Positions 7,550-15,888 of a stretch of DNA of 61,614 nt are shown piece by piece. The notes beneath the pieces were generated by a model. It was not told the origin of the DNA. It saw nothing but the letters and a program-made list of their open reading frames with translations, and ran no database searches. The stretch lies in NCBI GenBank assembly GCA_944371325.1, contig CALVXO010000006.1:1-61614 (forward strand). Direction: 5' to 3'. How positions within the stretch are numbered: position 1 is the stretch's first letter; every line of letters begins with the position of its first letter. A program made the translations under genes and the position numbers. The DNA is from an uncultured Bacilli bacterium (lineage in GTDB: Bacteria; Bacillota_I; Bacilli_A; RF39; UBA660).

Positions 7550-9906
7550 ATATTTCTTAATTTATATCCTTTATTTTCGACATCTTTAATTATTTTTTCA
7601 AATAAAGTATTAACTTCTTCATCTGTTAATGTTTTAGTACTATCATTAAATGTTAAAGAATATGCAATAGATTTTTCATTAACTCCAATATTTTCTCCTT
7701 CATAAACATCAAAAATATTAATATCAGTTAATAATCTACCACCTGATTTTTTAATAATATCTAATACTTCTTTAGATTCAGTATCTTTAGGCATAATAAA
7801 TGCCATATCTTTTATAATACTTGGATATTTTGATATTTCTTTATATTTAATTGGTTTTATATTAGTGATTAATTTATCCATACTTATTTCACAAATATAT
7901 ATTTCATCTTTAGAATCTGTTGGATGAATTCTTCCTATTATTCCTATTTCTTTTCTATCTAATAAAACTCTAGCAGACATACCAGGATGCATATTAGGAA
8001 TATCATCCGTTTTAAAACTATATCTATTTCTAAGGCCTAAATAATCTAATAAATTTTCTAATATACCTTTAATTAAATAAAAATCAACTTTTATTTTAGT
8101 ATTATTCCAACTATTATTTATATAGTTACCTTTCATTAAAATACATATTTTACTATCTTCATTATAATTTATATCATATGTTTTAGCTATTTCATAAATT
8201 AAAATATCATTTACTTTTCTCGTTTTATTATAGTTATAAACATTTAATAATGAAGGAATTAAAGTAGTCCTTATAACTTCTTTATCACTACTCATAGGAT
8301 TTGGTAAAATAATATTTTCTTTGTTTTCATAATTAAATTTTAACATATCACGAGATACTAAAGTGTATGTTTTTACTTCATTTAATCCTAAAGATCTTAA
8401 TCTTTTAGAAATTAATTTACGATATTTAACATTACCAATATAATCACCTTTTTTAATATCAACTTTAGGTAAAGTTGATACCAAATTATGGTAACCATAT
8501 AATCTACCTATTTCTTCAGCTATATCATTAACATTAGGATCGATATCTAATCTTCTATTAGGTATTGTTACAATAAATTTACCATTATCTAATTTGTATT
8601 TAAAATCTAATCTTTCTAATTCTTTTTTCATATCTTCTTCACTTATTGTAATACCTAACATTTTATCGACTTCACAAGGTTTAAATTCAACTATTTTTAA
8701 AGATTTATCTATTTCATCATGGATAACCATATCACTTAAAACTTTAGCATCAGCATATTTTTGAAGTAGATGACAAGCTCTTAAAATTGCTTTATTAGTA
8801 TATTCGTAGTTTAAACCTTTACCATATCTAATTGATGCTTCACTTTTTAAATCTAATCTATTAGCAGTATTTCTAATACTTACAGCATCAAATATAGCAG
8901 ATTCTATTAAAATAGTTTTTGTATTTTCATCTACTTCAGTATTTTCTCCACCCATAACACCAGCTACACAAACAGGTTTAGTACCATCTGTTATAACTAT
9001 ATCATTAGTTAATTTTCTTTCTTTTCCATCTAATGTAATAATATTTTCATTATTTGCTTCTCTTACTAAAATAGTGTTACCTAATTTATCTTTATCAAAG
9101 AAATGTAATGGTTGGCCATATTCTAACATTACATAATTAGAAATATCTACCACATTATTAATAGAACGCATTCCTGCTGCAACTAATCTTTTTTTAATAA
9201 AATCAGGTGATTCCTTTATTTTTACATCGGTAACCATTTTAGCTAAATAATAAGGACATTTCTTAGTTTCAACTTTTAAATTAAAGTGATTTTTAATAGA
9301 ATCATCTATTTCTTTAAATGAATCTTCTGGTAAAGTTACTTTTCTATTTAAAATAGCAGCTATTTCATAAGCAAAGCCAATATGATAATAACAATCATTA
9401 TTTCTATGTTTATGAACATCTAATTCGTATAAAGTATCATCTAATCCTAAATACTTAATAGGATCATCCCCTACTTTAGCATTATCATCTAATTCATAAA
9501 TACCTTTATTATAGTTTTCTTCTGTCTTTTCTTCTAAACCTAATTCAAACAAAGCACATATCATACCATTTGATTCTTGATTTCTTATTTTACTTTTTTT
9601 AATTTCAAAATTACCTGGTAATATAGCCCCTGGTAAAGCAACAATAACTTTAATTCCTTTTCTTACATTAGATGCACCACATACAATTTGAGTTACTTTA
9701 TTTCCAACATCTACTTGGCATACGTGTAAATGATCACTATCAGGGTGATCGATACAATCAACAACTTCGCCAATAACTAAATTATCAATATGATTAGTAA
9801 TTACTTTTTCAACATTAATACCAGCTTTAGTTATTTTAACAGCTAATTCTTTTAAATCTTGATCATTTATATCAATATAATCTTTAACCCACTCTAAACT
9901 TATCAT
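7546..9906 (-). CDS. pheT: Phenylalanine--tRNA ligase beta subunit
   Basis: This is the beta chain of the alpha2-beta2 PheRS. The 786-aa, full-length product shows the expected order: N-terminal EMAP/OB tRNA-binding domain with VGNKVTQIVCGASNVRKG (about residues 67-84), B3/4 editing domain, B5 domain (IPNRRLDIDPNVNDIAEEIG), B1-like core and C-terminal ferredoxin-fold anticodon-binding domain. Its start directly abuts the pheS stop (9907), so the subunits are co-translated. Control is by the T-box upstream of pheS. Confidence 0.97.
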   Translation of the reverse strand: MISLEWVKDYIDINDQDLKELAVKITKAGINVEKVITNHIDNLVIGEVVDCIDHPDSDHLHVCQVDVGNKVTQIVCGASNVRKGIKVIVALPGAILPGNFEIKKSKIRNQESNGMICALFELGLEEKTEENYNKGIYELDDNAKVGDDPIKYLGLDDTLYELDVHKHRNNDCYYHIGFAYEIAAILNRKVTLPEDSFKEIDDSIKNHFNLKVETKKCPYYLAKMVTDVKIKESPDFIKKRLVAAGMRSINNVVDISNYVMLEYGQPLHFFDKDKLGNTILVREANNENIITLDGKERKLTNDIVITDGTKPVCVAGVMGGENTEVDENTKTILIESAIFDAVSIRNTANRLDLKSEASIRYGKGLNYEYTNKAILRACHLLQKYADAKVLSDMVIHDEIDKSLKIVEFKPCEVDKMLGITISEEDMKKELERLDFKYKLDNGKFIVTIPNRRLDIDPNVNDIAEEIGRLYGYHNLVSTLPKVDIKKGDYIGNVKYRKLISKRLRSLGLNEVKTYTLVSRDMLKFNYENKENIILPNPMSSDKEVIRTTLIPSLLNVYNYNKTRKVNDILIYEIAKTYDINYNEDSKICILMKGNYINNSWNNTKIKVDFYLIKGILENLLDYLGLRNRYSFKTDDIPNMHPGMSARVLLDRKEIGIIGRIHPTDSKDEIYICEISMDKLITNIKPIKYKEISKYPSIIKDMAFIMPKDTESKEVLDIIKKSGGRLLTDINIFDVYEGENIGVNEKSIAYSLTFNDSTKTLTDEEVNTLFEKIIKDVENKGYKLRNM

Positions 9907-10941
9907 TTATTCAACATCCTTTCTATCGAAAGTATTTAATTCTCTTAAATCAGTATTATAAAATACTCTTAAATCGTTGATGCCATATTTTAACATAGCT
10001 AATCTTTCTGCCCCAAAACCGAAAGCAAATCCTGACCAAATGCTTGGATCATATCCACCCATTTTAAGTACGTTAGGATGAACGATACCAGCTCCTGCTA
10101 CTGTTATCCAACCAGTATTTTTACAAATGTTACATCCTTTTCCTTTACAATTAAAACAACTAATATCAACTTCAACTGAAGGCTCTGTAAATTGATAATA
10201 ACTTGGTCTAAATCTCGTACTTATATCTTGGCCAAATAATTTTTTTACAATCAAATCAATAGTACCTTTTAAATCAGACAAACTAATATCTTTATCAACC
10301 AATAATCCTTCTATTTGCATAAATTGATGTGAATGAGTAGCATCATCATCATCTCTTCTATATGTTTTACCAGGACAAATCATTCTAATTGGCTTTTCAC
10401 CTTTATTGGCTAACATAGTTCTTACTTGAACAGGCGAAGTTTGACTTCTAAGTAATATTTCCTCTCCTTCAATATAAAAAGTATCTTGGGCATCTCTAGC
10501 AGGATGTCCTTTAGGGATATTTAACATTTCAAAATTAAATTTATCCTCTTCAACTTCAGGTCCATCTACTACATCATATCCCATAGACATTAATAATTCT
10601 TCTACTTCTTCAATTAATTTTTCTAATATATTAGGAGCTCCAGTAACAATTTTAGTACTTGGTAAACTAATATCAATTTTTTCATTTTTTAACTTTTCAT
10701 TTAAAATATTTAATTCAATTTCTTTATTTTTATCATCAAATATTTTAGTAACTTCTTGTTTTAAACTATTAATAATAGGTCCTTGTTTTTTCTTTTCTTC
10801 AATTGATAATTTACCTAAATTAGCTAATAACTCACTAATAATACCTTTTTTCCCTAAATACTTAACTCTTACATCATATAAAGATTTTGAATCATTAATA
10901 TTTTCTATTTCTTTTAAAACATCATTTTTTATATTTTCCAT
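9907..10941 (-). CDS. pheS: Phenylalanine--tRNA ligase alpha subunit
   Basis: This is the catalytic class II subunit that forms phenylalanyl-adenylate and charges tRNA-Phe. Motif 2 is RMICPGKTYRRDDDDATHSH; motif 3 is SGFAFGFGAERLAMLKYGI. A CFNCKGKGCNIC zinc-type cluster precedes VAGAGIVHPNVLK. An N-terminal coiled coil for tRNA binding occupies about the first 90 residues. The product is 344 aa. The first gene of the pheST operon, it is preceded by a T-box leader and an AAAGGA site. Confidence 0.97.
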   Translation of the reverse strand: MENIKNDVLKEIENINDSKSLYDVRVKYLGKKGIISELLANLGKLSIEEKKKQGPIINSLKQEVTKIFDDKNKEIELNILNEKLKNEKIDISLPSTKIVTGAPNILEKLIEEVEELLMSMGYDVVDGPEVEEDKFNFEMLNIPKGHPARDAQDTFYIEGEEILLRSQTSPVQVRTMLANKGEKPIRMICPGKTYRRDDDDATHSHQFMQIEGLLVDKDISLSDLKGTIDLIVKKLFGQDISTRFRPSYYQFTEPSVEVDISCFNCKGKGCNICKNTGWITVAGAGIVHPNVLKMGGYDPSIWSGFAFGFGAERLAMLKYGINDLRVFYNTDLRELNTFDRKDVE

Positions 10942-10960
10942 TTAAATCATTCCTTTCAAA

Positions 10961-11140
10961 TAAAAAGCAATTCATCCCAAAGGACGAATTGCTCGTGGTA
11001 CCACCTTAATTTATACTCTATAGACTATAACGCGTCACCAAATAAACTCCAAAGGTGAATTCTTAAAAGATTATCAAATGTTTCCACCAACCACATTCTC
11101 TCTATTAATAATTACTTTTAATACTACTTCTTTTTCTTTG
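10961..11140 (-). promoter_or_regulatory. T-box leader (tRNA-Phe) controlling pheST
   Basis: The minus-strand leader holds the T-box core GGTGGTACCACG (10994-11005), which pairs with the uncharged tRNA acceptor end. A specifier context AATTCACCTTTGGAG contains UUC (Phe) at 11057-11059. The intrinsic terminator (10961-10993) pairs AGCAATTCGTCC with GGATGAATTGCT before TTTTTA. Uncharged tRNA-Phe should stabilise the antiterminator and turn the operon on. Its upstream limit is approximate. Confidence 0.93.
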
Positions 11141-11141
11141 T

Positions 11142-11396
11142 TTATCTTACTTTTGATTCTTCTATTGTTTGTGTCATATTTAAACTACTTAAACCTGCAA
11201 TAAATTCATCTAAACCTACACTTGGATTATTGAATGATGAAGCAGGAGGTAATTCACTTAAATAACTTTTTACTTCTTCTACTTTACCACATTTTTCAGC
11301 TAAAGAAACACCAATAGCACAAACTTTTGCTAAATTTCCTTTTATACCCAAATTATAGTTAGCAGCATCGTTAAAACTTCTAATTAATTCTTGCAT
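11142..11396 (-). CDS. Small unknown protein (84 aa)
   Basis: This soluble 84-aa protein begins MQELIRSFNDAANYNLGIKG. It has an alanine-rich middle with two cysteines (KVCAIGV, KCGKVEE) and no signal peptide or membrane segment. A strong AAAGGAGTG site precedes ATG 11396. Twelve bases separate it from the upstream 171-aa gene, so the two are probably co-transcribed. I do not recognise the family. Confidence 0.6.
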   Translation of the reverse strand: MQELIRSFNDAANYNLGIKGNLAKVCAIGVSLAEKCGKVEEVKSYLSELPPASSFNNPSVGLDEFIAGLSSLNMTQTIEESKVR

Positions 11397-11408
11397 ATTT
11401 GCACTCCT

Positions 11409-11924
11409 TTAATTTCCATATTCAAATATTAAATTAATATTGTTAGTAAAATAAGCATTAAACATTTTATCTTCCCCAACAATTTTTTCTAATATATTGC
11501 TTGCTACAATTTCATCTTCATATTCAGATTCAGTTTCATTTCCTACTAAGAAATTAGTTAATCTTTCCGTATAACCAATATTCAATGCTTCATAAGAATT
11601 ATCTTTATTAAAACCAGTATAGTTATCTTTAGCAGTAATAATATTTAATAATTCACGCATCAAAATATGCTTACAATCATTATTATCCAACTTTGATAAA
11701 TTAATTAATAATTCATTACTTACTGGATTATAATGAGATGAATTTTTAACCAAATATTTACTTCCCTTAATTATTTTCAAAGTTTTTAATCTTTCATTTA
11801 AATTGTTTAAGTTCACATTAGGAAACTTACTATTAAATAAATATATTAATTCCATTAAACAATCTTTGATGTCAGTTAAATTAGGATTGGAATTTAATGA
11901 ATTTTTAATTTCATTTAAGTCCAT
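11409..11924 (-). CDS. Unknown protein resembling an inactivated zinc peptidase
   Basis: The 171-aa product starts at ATG 11924, with AGGTGA upstream. The region RELLN (residues 90-94) followed by ALNIGYTERLTNFLVG (about 113-128) resembles the HELxH ... LNEGxTEYLT pattern of gluzincin-like metallopeptidases common in gut Firmicutes. The two zinc histidines are replaced by Arg and Asn, and the third-ligand Glu by Ile. If related, it is a pseudoenzyme. The resemblance is a pattern judgement, not an alignment. It sits in a run of four unknown genes between pheST and dinB. Confidence 0.55.
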   Translation of the reverse strand: MDLNEIKNSLNSNPNLTDIKDCLMELIYLFNSKFPNVNLNNLNERLKTLKIIKGSKYLVKNSSHYNPVSNELLINLSKLDNNDCKHILMRELLNIITAKDNYTGFNKDNSYEALNIGYTERLTNFLVGNETESEYEDEIVASNILEKIVGEDKMFNAYFTNNINLIFEYGN

Positions 11925-11992
11925 CTTCAAATCACCTATTTGTTATTTTAACACAAATTTCACATAATTACAATTTTTTTATATTAATTTTT

Positions 11993-12511
11993 TTAAAATT
12001 TCTTAAATGTTAAAATTCGTGGTATTTCTTCATCTTTATTTTTACTAGTATATATTTTTCTAAATAAACCTATAGATTTACTATAATAAATCAAATTATC
12101 ACTATTTATATCAATAAATTTTTCCATTTCTTCTTGCATTTTTTCTATTACTTCTTTATCAATAAAAATAATCATACTTCTAATATAAGTTGATCGGATG
12201 ATTAAGTCGTCCCTAACTTTAGGATCGTTTAATTCAAAATCATTATATTTAAAAAATTTATACATTTGTTCATTTATTAATTGTTCTAAAACTTTTATTC
12301 TATTATAACTTAAAGCATCATTAGTACTAGAAAACAAATCAGTAAATATTTGTGATAGTACATATGGATTTTTATTTATGACAAAACTATTATTTAAATA
12401 TTCTTCCTCAAAAGTAGAAAATAAATAACTTATTTTATATTTTTCCTTTATTGCAAGTTGGTTAAATTCCTTATCTAAAATTACCAAAAAAACATTTAAA
12501 ATTATCATCAA
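11993..12511 (-). CDS. Unknown protein (172 aa)
   Basis: This Asn/Lys/Ile-rich, mostly helical protein of up to 172 aa has no recognised domain. Its reading frame overlaps the end of the upstream 161-aa gene by 41 bases, and no good ribosome site precedes ATG 12511. Translation may depend on coupling to the upstream gene, or the true start may lie further inside. It ends ILTFKKF. It shows no signal peptide. Confidence 0.5.
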   Translation of the reverse strand: MMIILNVFLVILDKEFNQLAIKEKYKISYLFSTFEEEYLNNSFVINKNPYVLSQIFTDLFSSTNDALSYNRIKVLEQLINEQMYKFFKYNDFELNDPKVRDDLIIRSTYIRSMIIFIDKEVIEKMQEEMEKFIDINSDNLIYYSKSIGLFRKIYTSKNKDEEIPRILTFKKF

Positions 12512-12956
12512 ACATAACTTTTTCTAAATTATTGGCATAAAATAAAGCCATTTTTAAATTTTTTTGAATATCTTCTGGCATGGATTCAAAAAGTTTTGAA
12601 TCAGCATTTTTTGGTAGAAAAATGGTTAATCGTTGAATAATTCTAATTAATTCAAGATTATAATTCTCTTTAAATATGTAATCAGTTTCATTTTTTATTT
12701 CAACATAATCTCTCAATGACCTTAAGTAATTGACCAATTTTTTTATTTTATTAGGGTCTTTTTTTAATCTATCATAAATTTTATTTTCAATATCTATTGT
12801 GTTTTTTAATTCATTAATTAAATTATTATATTCTAAATTATATTTTTTATTATTAATTTCTAAATCTTCTAATTTTACATATATTTCTTTAATTTGCTTA
12901 GCAATATTCAAAAGAAAATTTATATCTTGATAATCTTCAGTTGGCAAATCAATCAT
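12471..12956 (-). CDS. Unknown coiled-coil protein (161 aa)
   Basis: The 161-aa product starts at ATG 12956, chosen over an upstream ATG because AGGAAGTG is well spaced before it. The sequence is helical and charged, with a likely coiled coil around EIYVKLEDLEINNKKYNLEY. It ends FDDNFKCFFGNFR. No family was recognised. It is the first gene of a pair with the 172-aa frame and lies just downstream of dinB. Confidence 0.55.
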   Translation of the reverse strand: MIDLPTEDYQDINFLLNIAKQIKEIYVKLEDLEINNKKYNLEYNNLINELKNTIDIENKIYDRLKKDPNKIKKLVNYLRSLRDYVEIKNETDYIFKENYNLELIRIIQRLTIFLPKNADSKLFESMPEDIQKNLKMALFYANNLEKVMFDDNFKCFFGNFR

Positions 12957-13013
12957 AAAATCACTTCCTAAATTAGTAATATATAATAACATAAAATTCA
13001 AACCTTAACAACA

Positions 13014-14216
13014 TTACAATCCTTTATATTGTTTTTTATCATTTTTTAAACTAGCTTTAGTAATTATCTTATTACCATACCTTTCCTTTAAATTATCAAT
13101 CACCTTATCTACTTTAGAATCTTTAGTATTTTCTTCTTCAAATAAAGATACCTGATAATTAACATTATCAACTAATTTATCTAATCTAACTCCAATTAAT
13201 CTTATTCTATCATCATTCCACATTTCATCTAATATTTCTTTAGCTATTTTATATATTTCATTAGTAACATTAGTTGCGTTATTTAATTTTCTTTGATGAG
13301 ATTTTCTTTTAAAATAATTATCTTTTAATATAACACATATAACAGTTGTATATTTGTTTTGTTTTCTTAATCTAATACTAACAGTTTCACACAAACTCAT
13401 TAAATAAGGATATAAATTTTCTTTAGTTGTTATATCTTTATCTAAAGTAAATTCATTACTTATCCCTTTAGGAATAGAAGTAGAATTATCAACTATACTA
13501 TTATCTATTCCTCTAGCTTGATTTATTAAAAAACTAGCTTGATTTTTAAAATAAACATATAATCTTTCATAAGGGAAATTAGCTAAATCACCAATTGTAT
13601 TAATACCTATATTAATTAATTTTTCACTAGTTTTTTTACCAATCATAAATAAATCACTAATAGGTAATGGATACATTTTTGATTCTACTTCAAAATCATA
13701 TAAAGTATGAATTTTATTAGGTTTACTAAAATCACTAGCCATTTTAGCACATAATTTATTATTGGCTATTCCTATATTAACAGTAAAGCCTAATTCTTCA
13801 TATATTTCTTTTTGAAGTTTTTGTGCAAATTCATACTGATCTCCATATATATTTTTAACCTTACCATAATCTAAATAACATTCATCAATACTTGCTATTT
13901 CAATATCTGGTGTATATTTATTTAATAATTCAAATAACTTATTACTCATTTCACTATAAAATTTATAATTAGGTGGATATACTTTCAAAACACTACATTT
14001 CTTTTTTGCTTCAAATAAATTCATAGATGTATAAATTCCTAATTTTTTACAAGAGTTGGATTTTGCTAAAACTATTCCCTTTCGCATCTTTGGATCTCCA
14101 CCTATTACGGCATAAGAATTTCTAATATCATATTTATATCCATTATTAAGTAATTCAATAGCCGTCCACGATAGAAAAGCATTATTAACGTCAATATGAA
14201 ATATAATTTTTTCCAT
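13014..14216 (-). CDS. dinB: Y-family DNA polymerase IV
   Basis: This error-prone translesion polymerase is 400 aa. The palm acidic residues are in HIDVNNAFLSW (about residues 6-16) and ASIDECYLDYG. The thumb HhH region IGKKTSEKLINIGINTIGDL follows, then the little-finger domain. A QVSLF peptide near the C terminus matches the beta-clamp binding motif. ATG 14216 is chosen for the AAGGTGG site before it. Regulation (for example LexA) is not visible. Confidence 0.92.
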   Translation of the reverse strand: MEKIIFHIDVNNAFLSWTAIELLNNGYKYDIRNSYAVIGGDPKMRKGIVLAKSNSCKKLGIYTSMNLFEAKKKCSVLKVYPPNYKFYSEMSNKLFELLNKYTPDIEIASIDECYLDYGKVKNIYGDQYEFAQKLQKEIYEELGFTVNIGIANNKLCAKMASDFSKPNKIHTLYDFEVESKMYPLPISDLFMIGKKTSEKLINIGINTIGDLANFPYERLYVYFKNQASFLINQARGIDNSIVDNSTSIPKGISNEFTLDKDITTKENLYPYLMSLCETVSIRLRKQNKYTTVICVILKDNYFKRKSHQRKLNNATNVTNEIYKIAKEILDEMWNDDRIRLIGVRLDKLVDNVNYQVSLFEEENTKDSKVDKVIDNLKERYGNKIITKASLKNDKKQYKGL

Positions 14217-14356
14217 AGAAACCACCTTATTCAAATTTTAACATTTATTAAATATATTGTAAATAGAAATACGAATGTATTTTCGTTTTTTATTATAGTT
14301 ATTTGCTTATTCACTTTTTTATATTACATAATATATTATCGAAAGGAGAATTAAAT

Positions 14357-14956
14357 ATGGATAACAATTTAAATGAATATAGTTCCGATTGTAACAACGA
14401 CTGCCTTTGTCAAGTAATAAAATTCTTAATCGATATTTGTGAAACAGGACCAACTGGACCTACTGGACCAAAAGGGGCTACTGGTCATCAAGGCGCTACT
14501 GGGGCAACCGGGCCTACTGGAACATCATTTCAAAGTTATGCTATGGTACACGATTTATCAAATTCAACAGTTCCTAAACAAAATCCAATTTTATTTCAAA
14601 ATACTAATTTATCAAATAAAATATCATATAGTCCTATAACTGGCGACTTTTCAATACCAGAAAAAGGAATTTATATAATTCATTGGTGGGTTAACGTTAG
14701 AAACAAAGGAAAAGACTGTGAAGATAAAGCATTAAGTATAGAATTTAGAAAATTCTGGCCAAATGTTGAATTAATTGCTCACTCATCAACTCATAACAAA
14801 GTTTCATGTTGTCAAACTGGTACGATCAATGGAAATGCAATTTTTGAAGCAACAGCCGGTGGAAGTTATAGATTGGTGAATGCTTCAGATGTAGATTTTG
14901 ATTTAGTACCTAACGATTTATATTCTGGATGTGTTTCTATAACTAGAATAAATTAA
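14357..14956 (+). CDS. Collagen-like spore/cell-surface protein
   Basis: This 199-aa protein begins with a short N-terminal region, then has about eight Gly-X-Thr/Y collagen triplets (GPTGPTGPKGATGHQG, about residues 35-60). A ~135-residue beta-rich C-terminal domain resembling the C1q/TNF-like heads of BclA-type exosporium filaments follows. Start ATG 14357 has a GAAAGGAGA site. No signal peptide is visible, which fits spore-surface assembly from the mother cell. The exosporium role is inferred from the architecture and the sporulation genes elsewhere. It faces opposite to its neighbours. Confidence 0.8.
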   Translation: MDNNLNEYSSDCNNDCLCQVIKFLIDICETGPTGPTGPKGATGHQGATGATGPTGTSFQSYAMVHDLSNSTVPKQNPILFQNTNLSNKISYSPITGDFSIPEKGIYIIHWWVNVRNKGKDCEDKALSIEFRKFWPNVELIAHSSTHNKVSCCQTGTINGNAIFEATAGGSYRLVNASDVDFDLVPNDLYSGCVSITRIN

Positions 14957-14984
14957 AAAAATATGGAGAAATCCATATTTTTTA
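14955..14984. terminator. Bidirectional terminator between the collagen-like gene and gmk
   Basis: AAATATGGA pairs with TCCATATTT around a GAAA tetraloop, with A/T runs on either side. The two convergent genes share it. Confidence 0.8.
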
Positions 14985-15656
14985 ATTTATATTTAAAGGT
15001 TCATTATCTAGTTCTTTATCAACTAACATTTCATGCATATACTCTTCTTCAGTATTCAAAAACACTTCTTCTATTCTATCTACTCTACATTTTTCTGCTT
15101 TAATTATTGATAATACTTTTTCAGTTGCTTCTTCTATTTCATCATTAATAACAACATAATTATATTTAGTTACTTCATTCATTTCTCGATACGCAATTTT
15201 AAATCTTTCTAATATTTTTTCTTTAGAATCAGTTCCTCTTCCAACTAATCTTTGTTTTAATTCTTTTAAAGAAGGTGGCATAATAAACACAAACAATGCT
15301 TCAGGTATTAATTTTTTAACTTGCATTGCTCCCTGAATTTCTATTTCCAAGATTACATCTTGACCATTATTTAAATGTTCTTGTATATATTTTTTAGGAG
15401 TTCCATAATAATTATTTGCATAAATAGCGTATTCTAAAAAATAATCTTCTTTTATTTTATTTTCAAATTCTTCTTTCGTATAAAAATAATATGTTTTACC
15501 TTCTTCATCATTAGTTCGCATCGGTCTACTAGTTGCTGATATGGAAAGCCATAAATCCTTATTTTTTTCTAACATCCTATTAATTATTGTTCCCTTACCT
15601 GCACCTGAAGGAGCAGAGATTACCACTAATAATCCTTGTTTCTTTGTTTTTATCAT
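14982..15656 (-). CDS. gmk: Guanylate kinase
   Basis: This enzyme phosphorylates GMP to GDP with ATP in nucleotide salvage. The 224-aa product has the P-loop ISAPSGAGKGT (about residues 13-23), SATSRPMRTNDEEGKTYYF for GMP binding, and the lid region VGRGTDSKEKILERF. A TGGAGG site precedes the ATG. In the undisrupted chromosome it would lie 63 bases downstream of the SEDS gene stop, so it may belong to that operon. Confidence 0.95.
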   Translation of the reverse strand: MIKTKKQGLLVVISAPSGAGKGTIINRMLEKNKDLWLSISATSRPMRTNDEEGKTYYFYTKEEFENKIKEDYFLEYAIYANNYYGTPKKYIQEHLNNGQDVILEIEIQGAMQVKKLIPEALFVFIMPPSLKELKQRLVGRGTDSKEKILERFKIAYREMNEVTKYNYVVINDEIEEATEKVLSIIKAEKCRVDRIEEVFLNTEEEYMHEMLVDKELDNEPLNIN

Positions 15657-15719
15657 ATTTTTCCTCCAATTAAATTTATATAATTATACCACATATATCA
15701 TTTTTTTACTAAATTTTAA

Positions 15720-15815
15720 TTATTTATGTCGACTTATATTAAGTACTATTCCGATACTACATAAGGTTATTAATAAAGAAGAACCACCATATGATAAAAA
15801 TGGCAATGTAACACC
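15720..15815 (-). pseudogene. 3' fragment of the interrupted ftsW/spoVE-type SEDS gene
   Basis: Read from 15815 down, the codons give GVTLPFLSYGGSSLL and continue to the stop at 15720-15722 (31 codons plus stop). This is the conserved last segment of SEDS glycosyltransferases. It has no start codon and continues exactly, in frame, from the PVTG codons at 22100-22111 at the other end of the inserted element. It is dead as it stands but would complete the gene if the element left. Confidence 0.92.
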
Positions 15816-15819
15816 CCTT

Positions 15820-15869
15820 ACAAGTTTTTTGGTAAACTAAAGTGATGGTTGCAAGTTTTTTTGGTAAAC
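15820..15869. repeat. Tandem 18-bp repeat at the left end of the element
   Basis: The sequence CAAGTTTTTTGGTAAAC occurs twice, ending at about 15837 and 15869. The second copy has one extra T. The outer copy forms one arm of the deduced attP. The inner copy could be an accessory recombinase or directionality-factor site. Confidence 0.7.
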
Positions 15870-15888
15870 AAAAGTTTTTAAAAAAAAA

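Noticed and set aside
11993..13001. A single gene broken by a frameshift, because the 172-aa and 161-aa frames overlap by 41 bases
   Set aside because: The upstream frame has its own stop and a typical end, and the two products show no sign of forming one known family. Overlapping genes are simpler.
15541..15840. Plus-strand open frame across the gmk start and the left end of the element
   Set aside because: It is antisense to gmk and to the SEDS 3' fragment and has no ribosome site. The minus-strand reading GVTLPFLSYGGSS explains the sequence.
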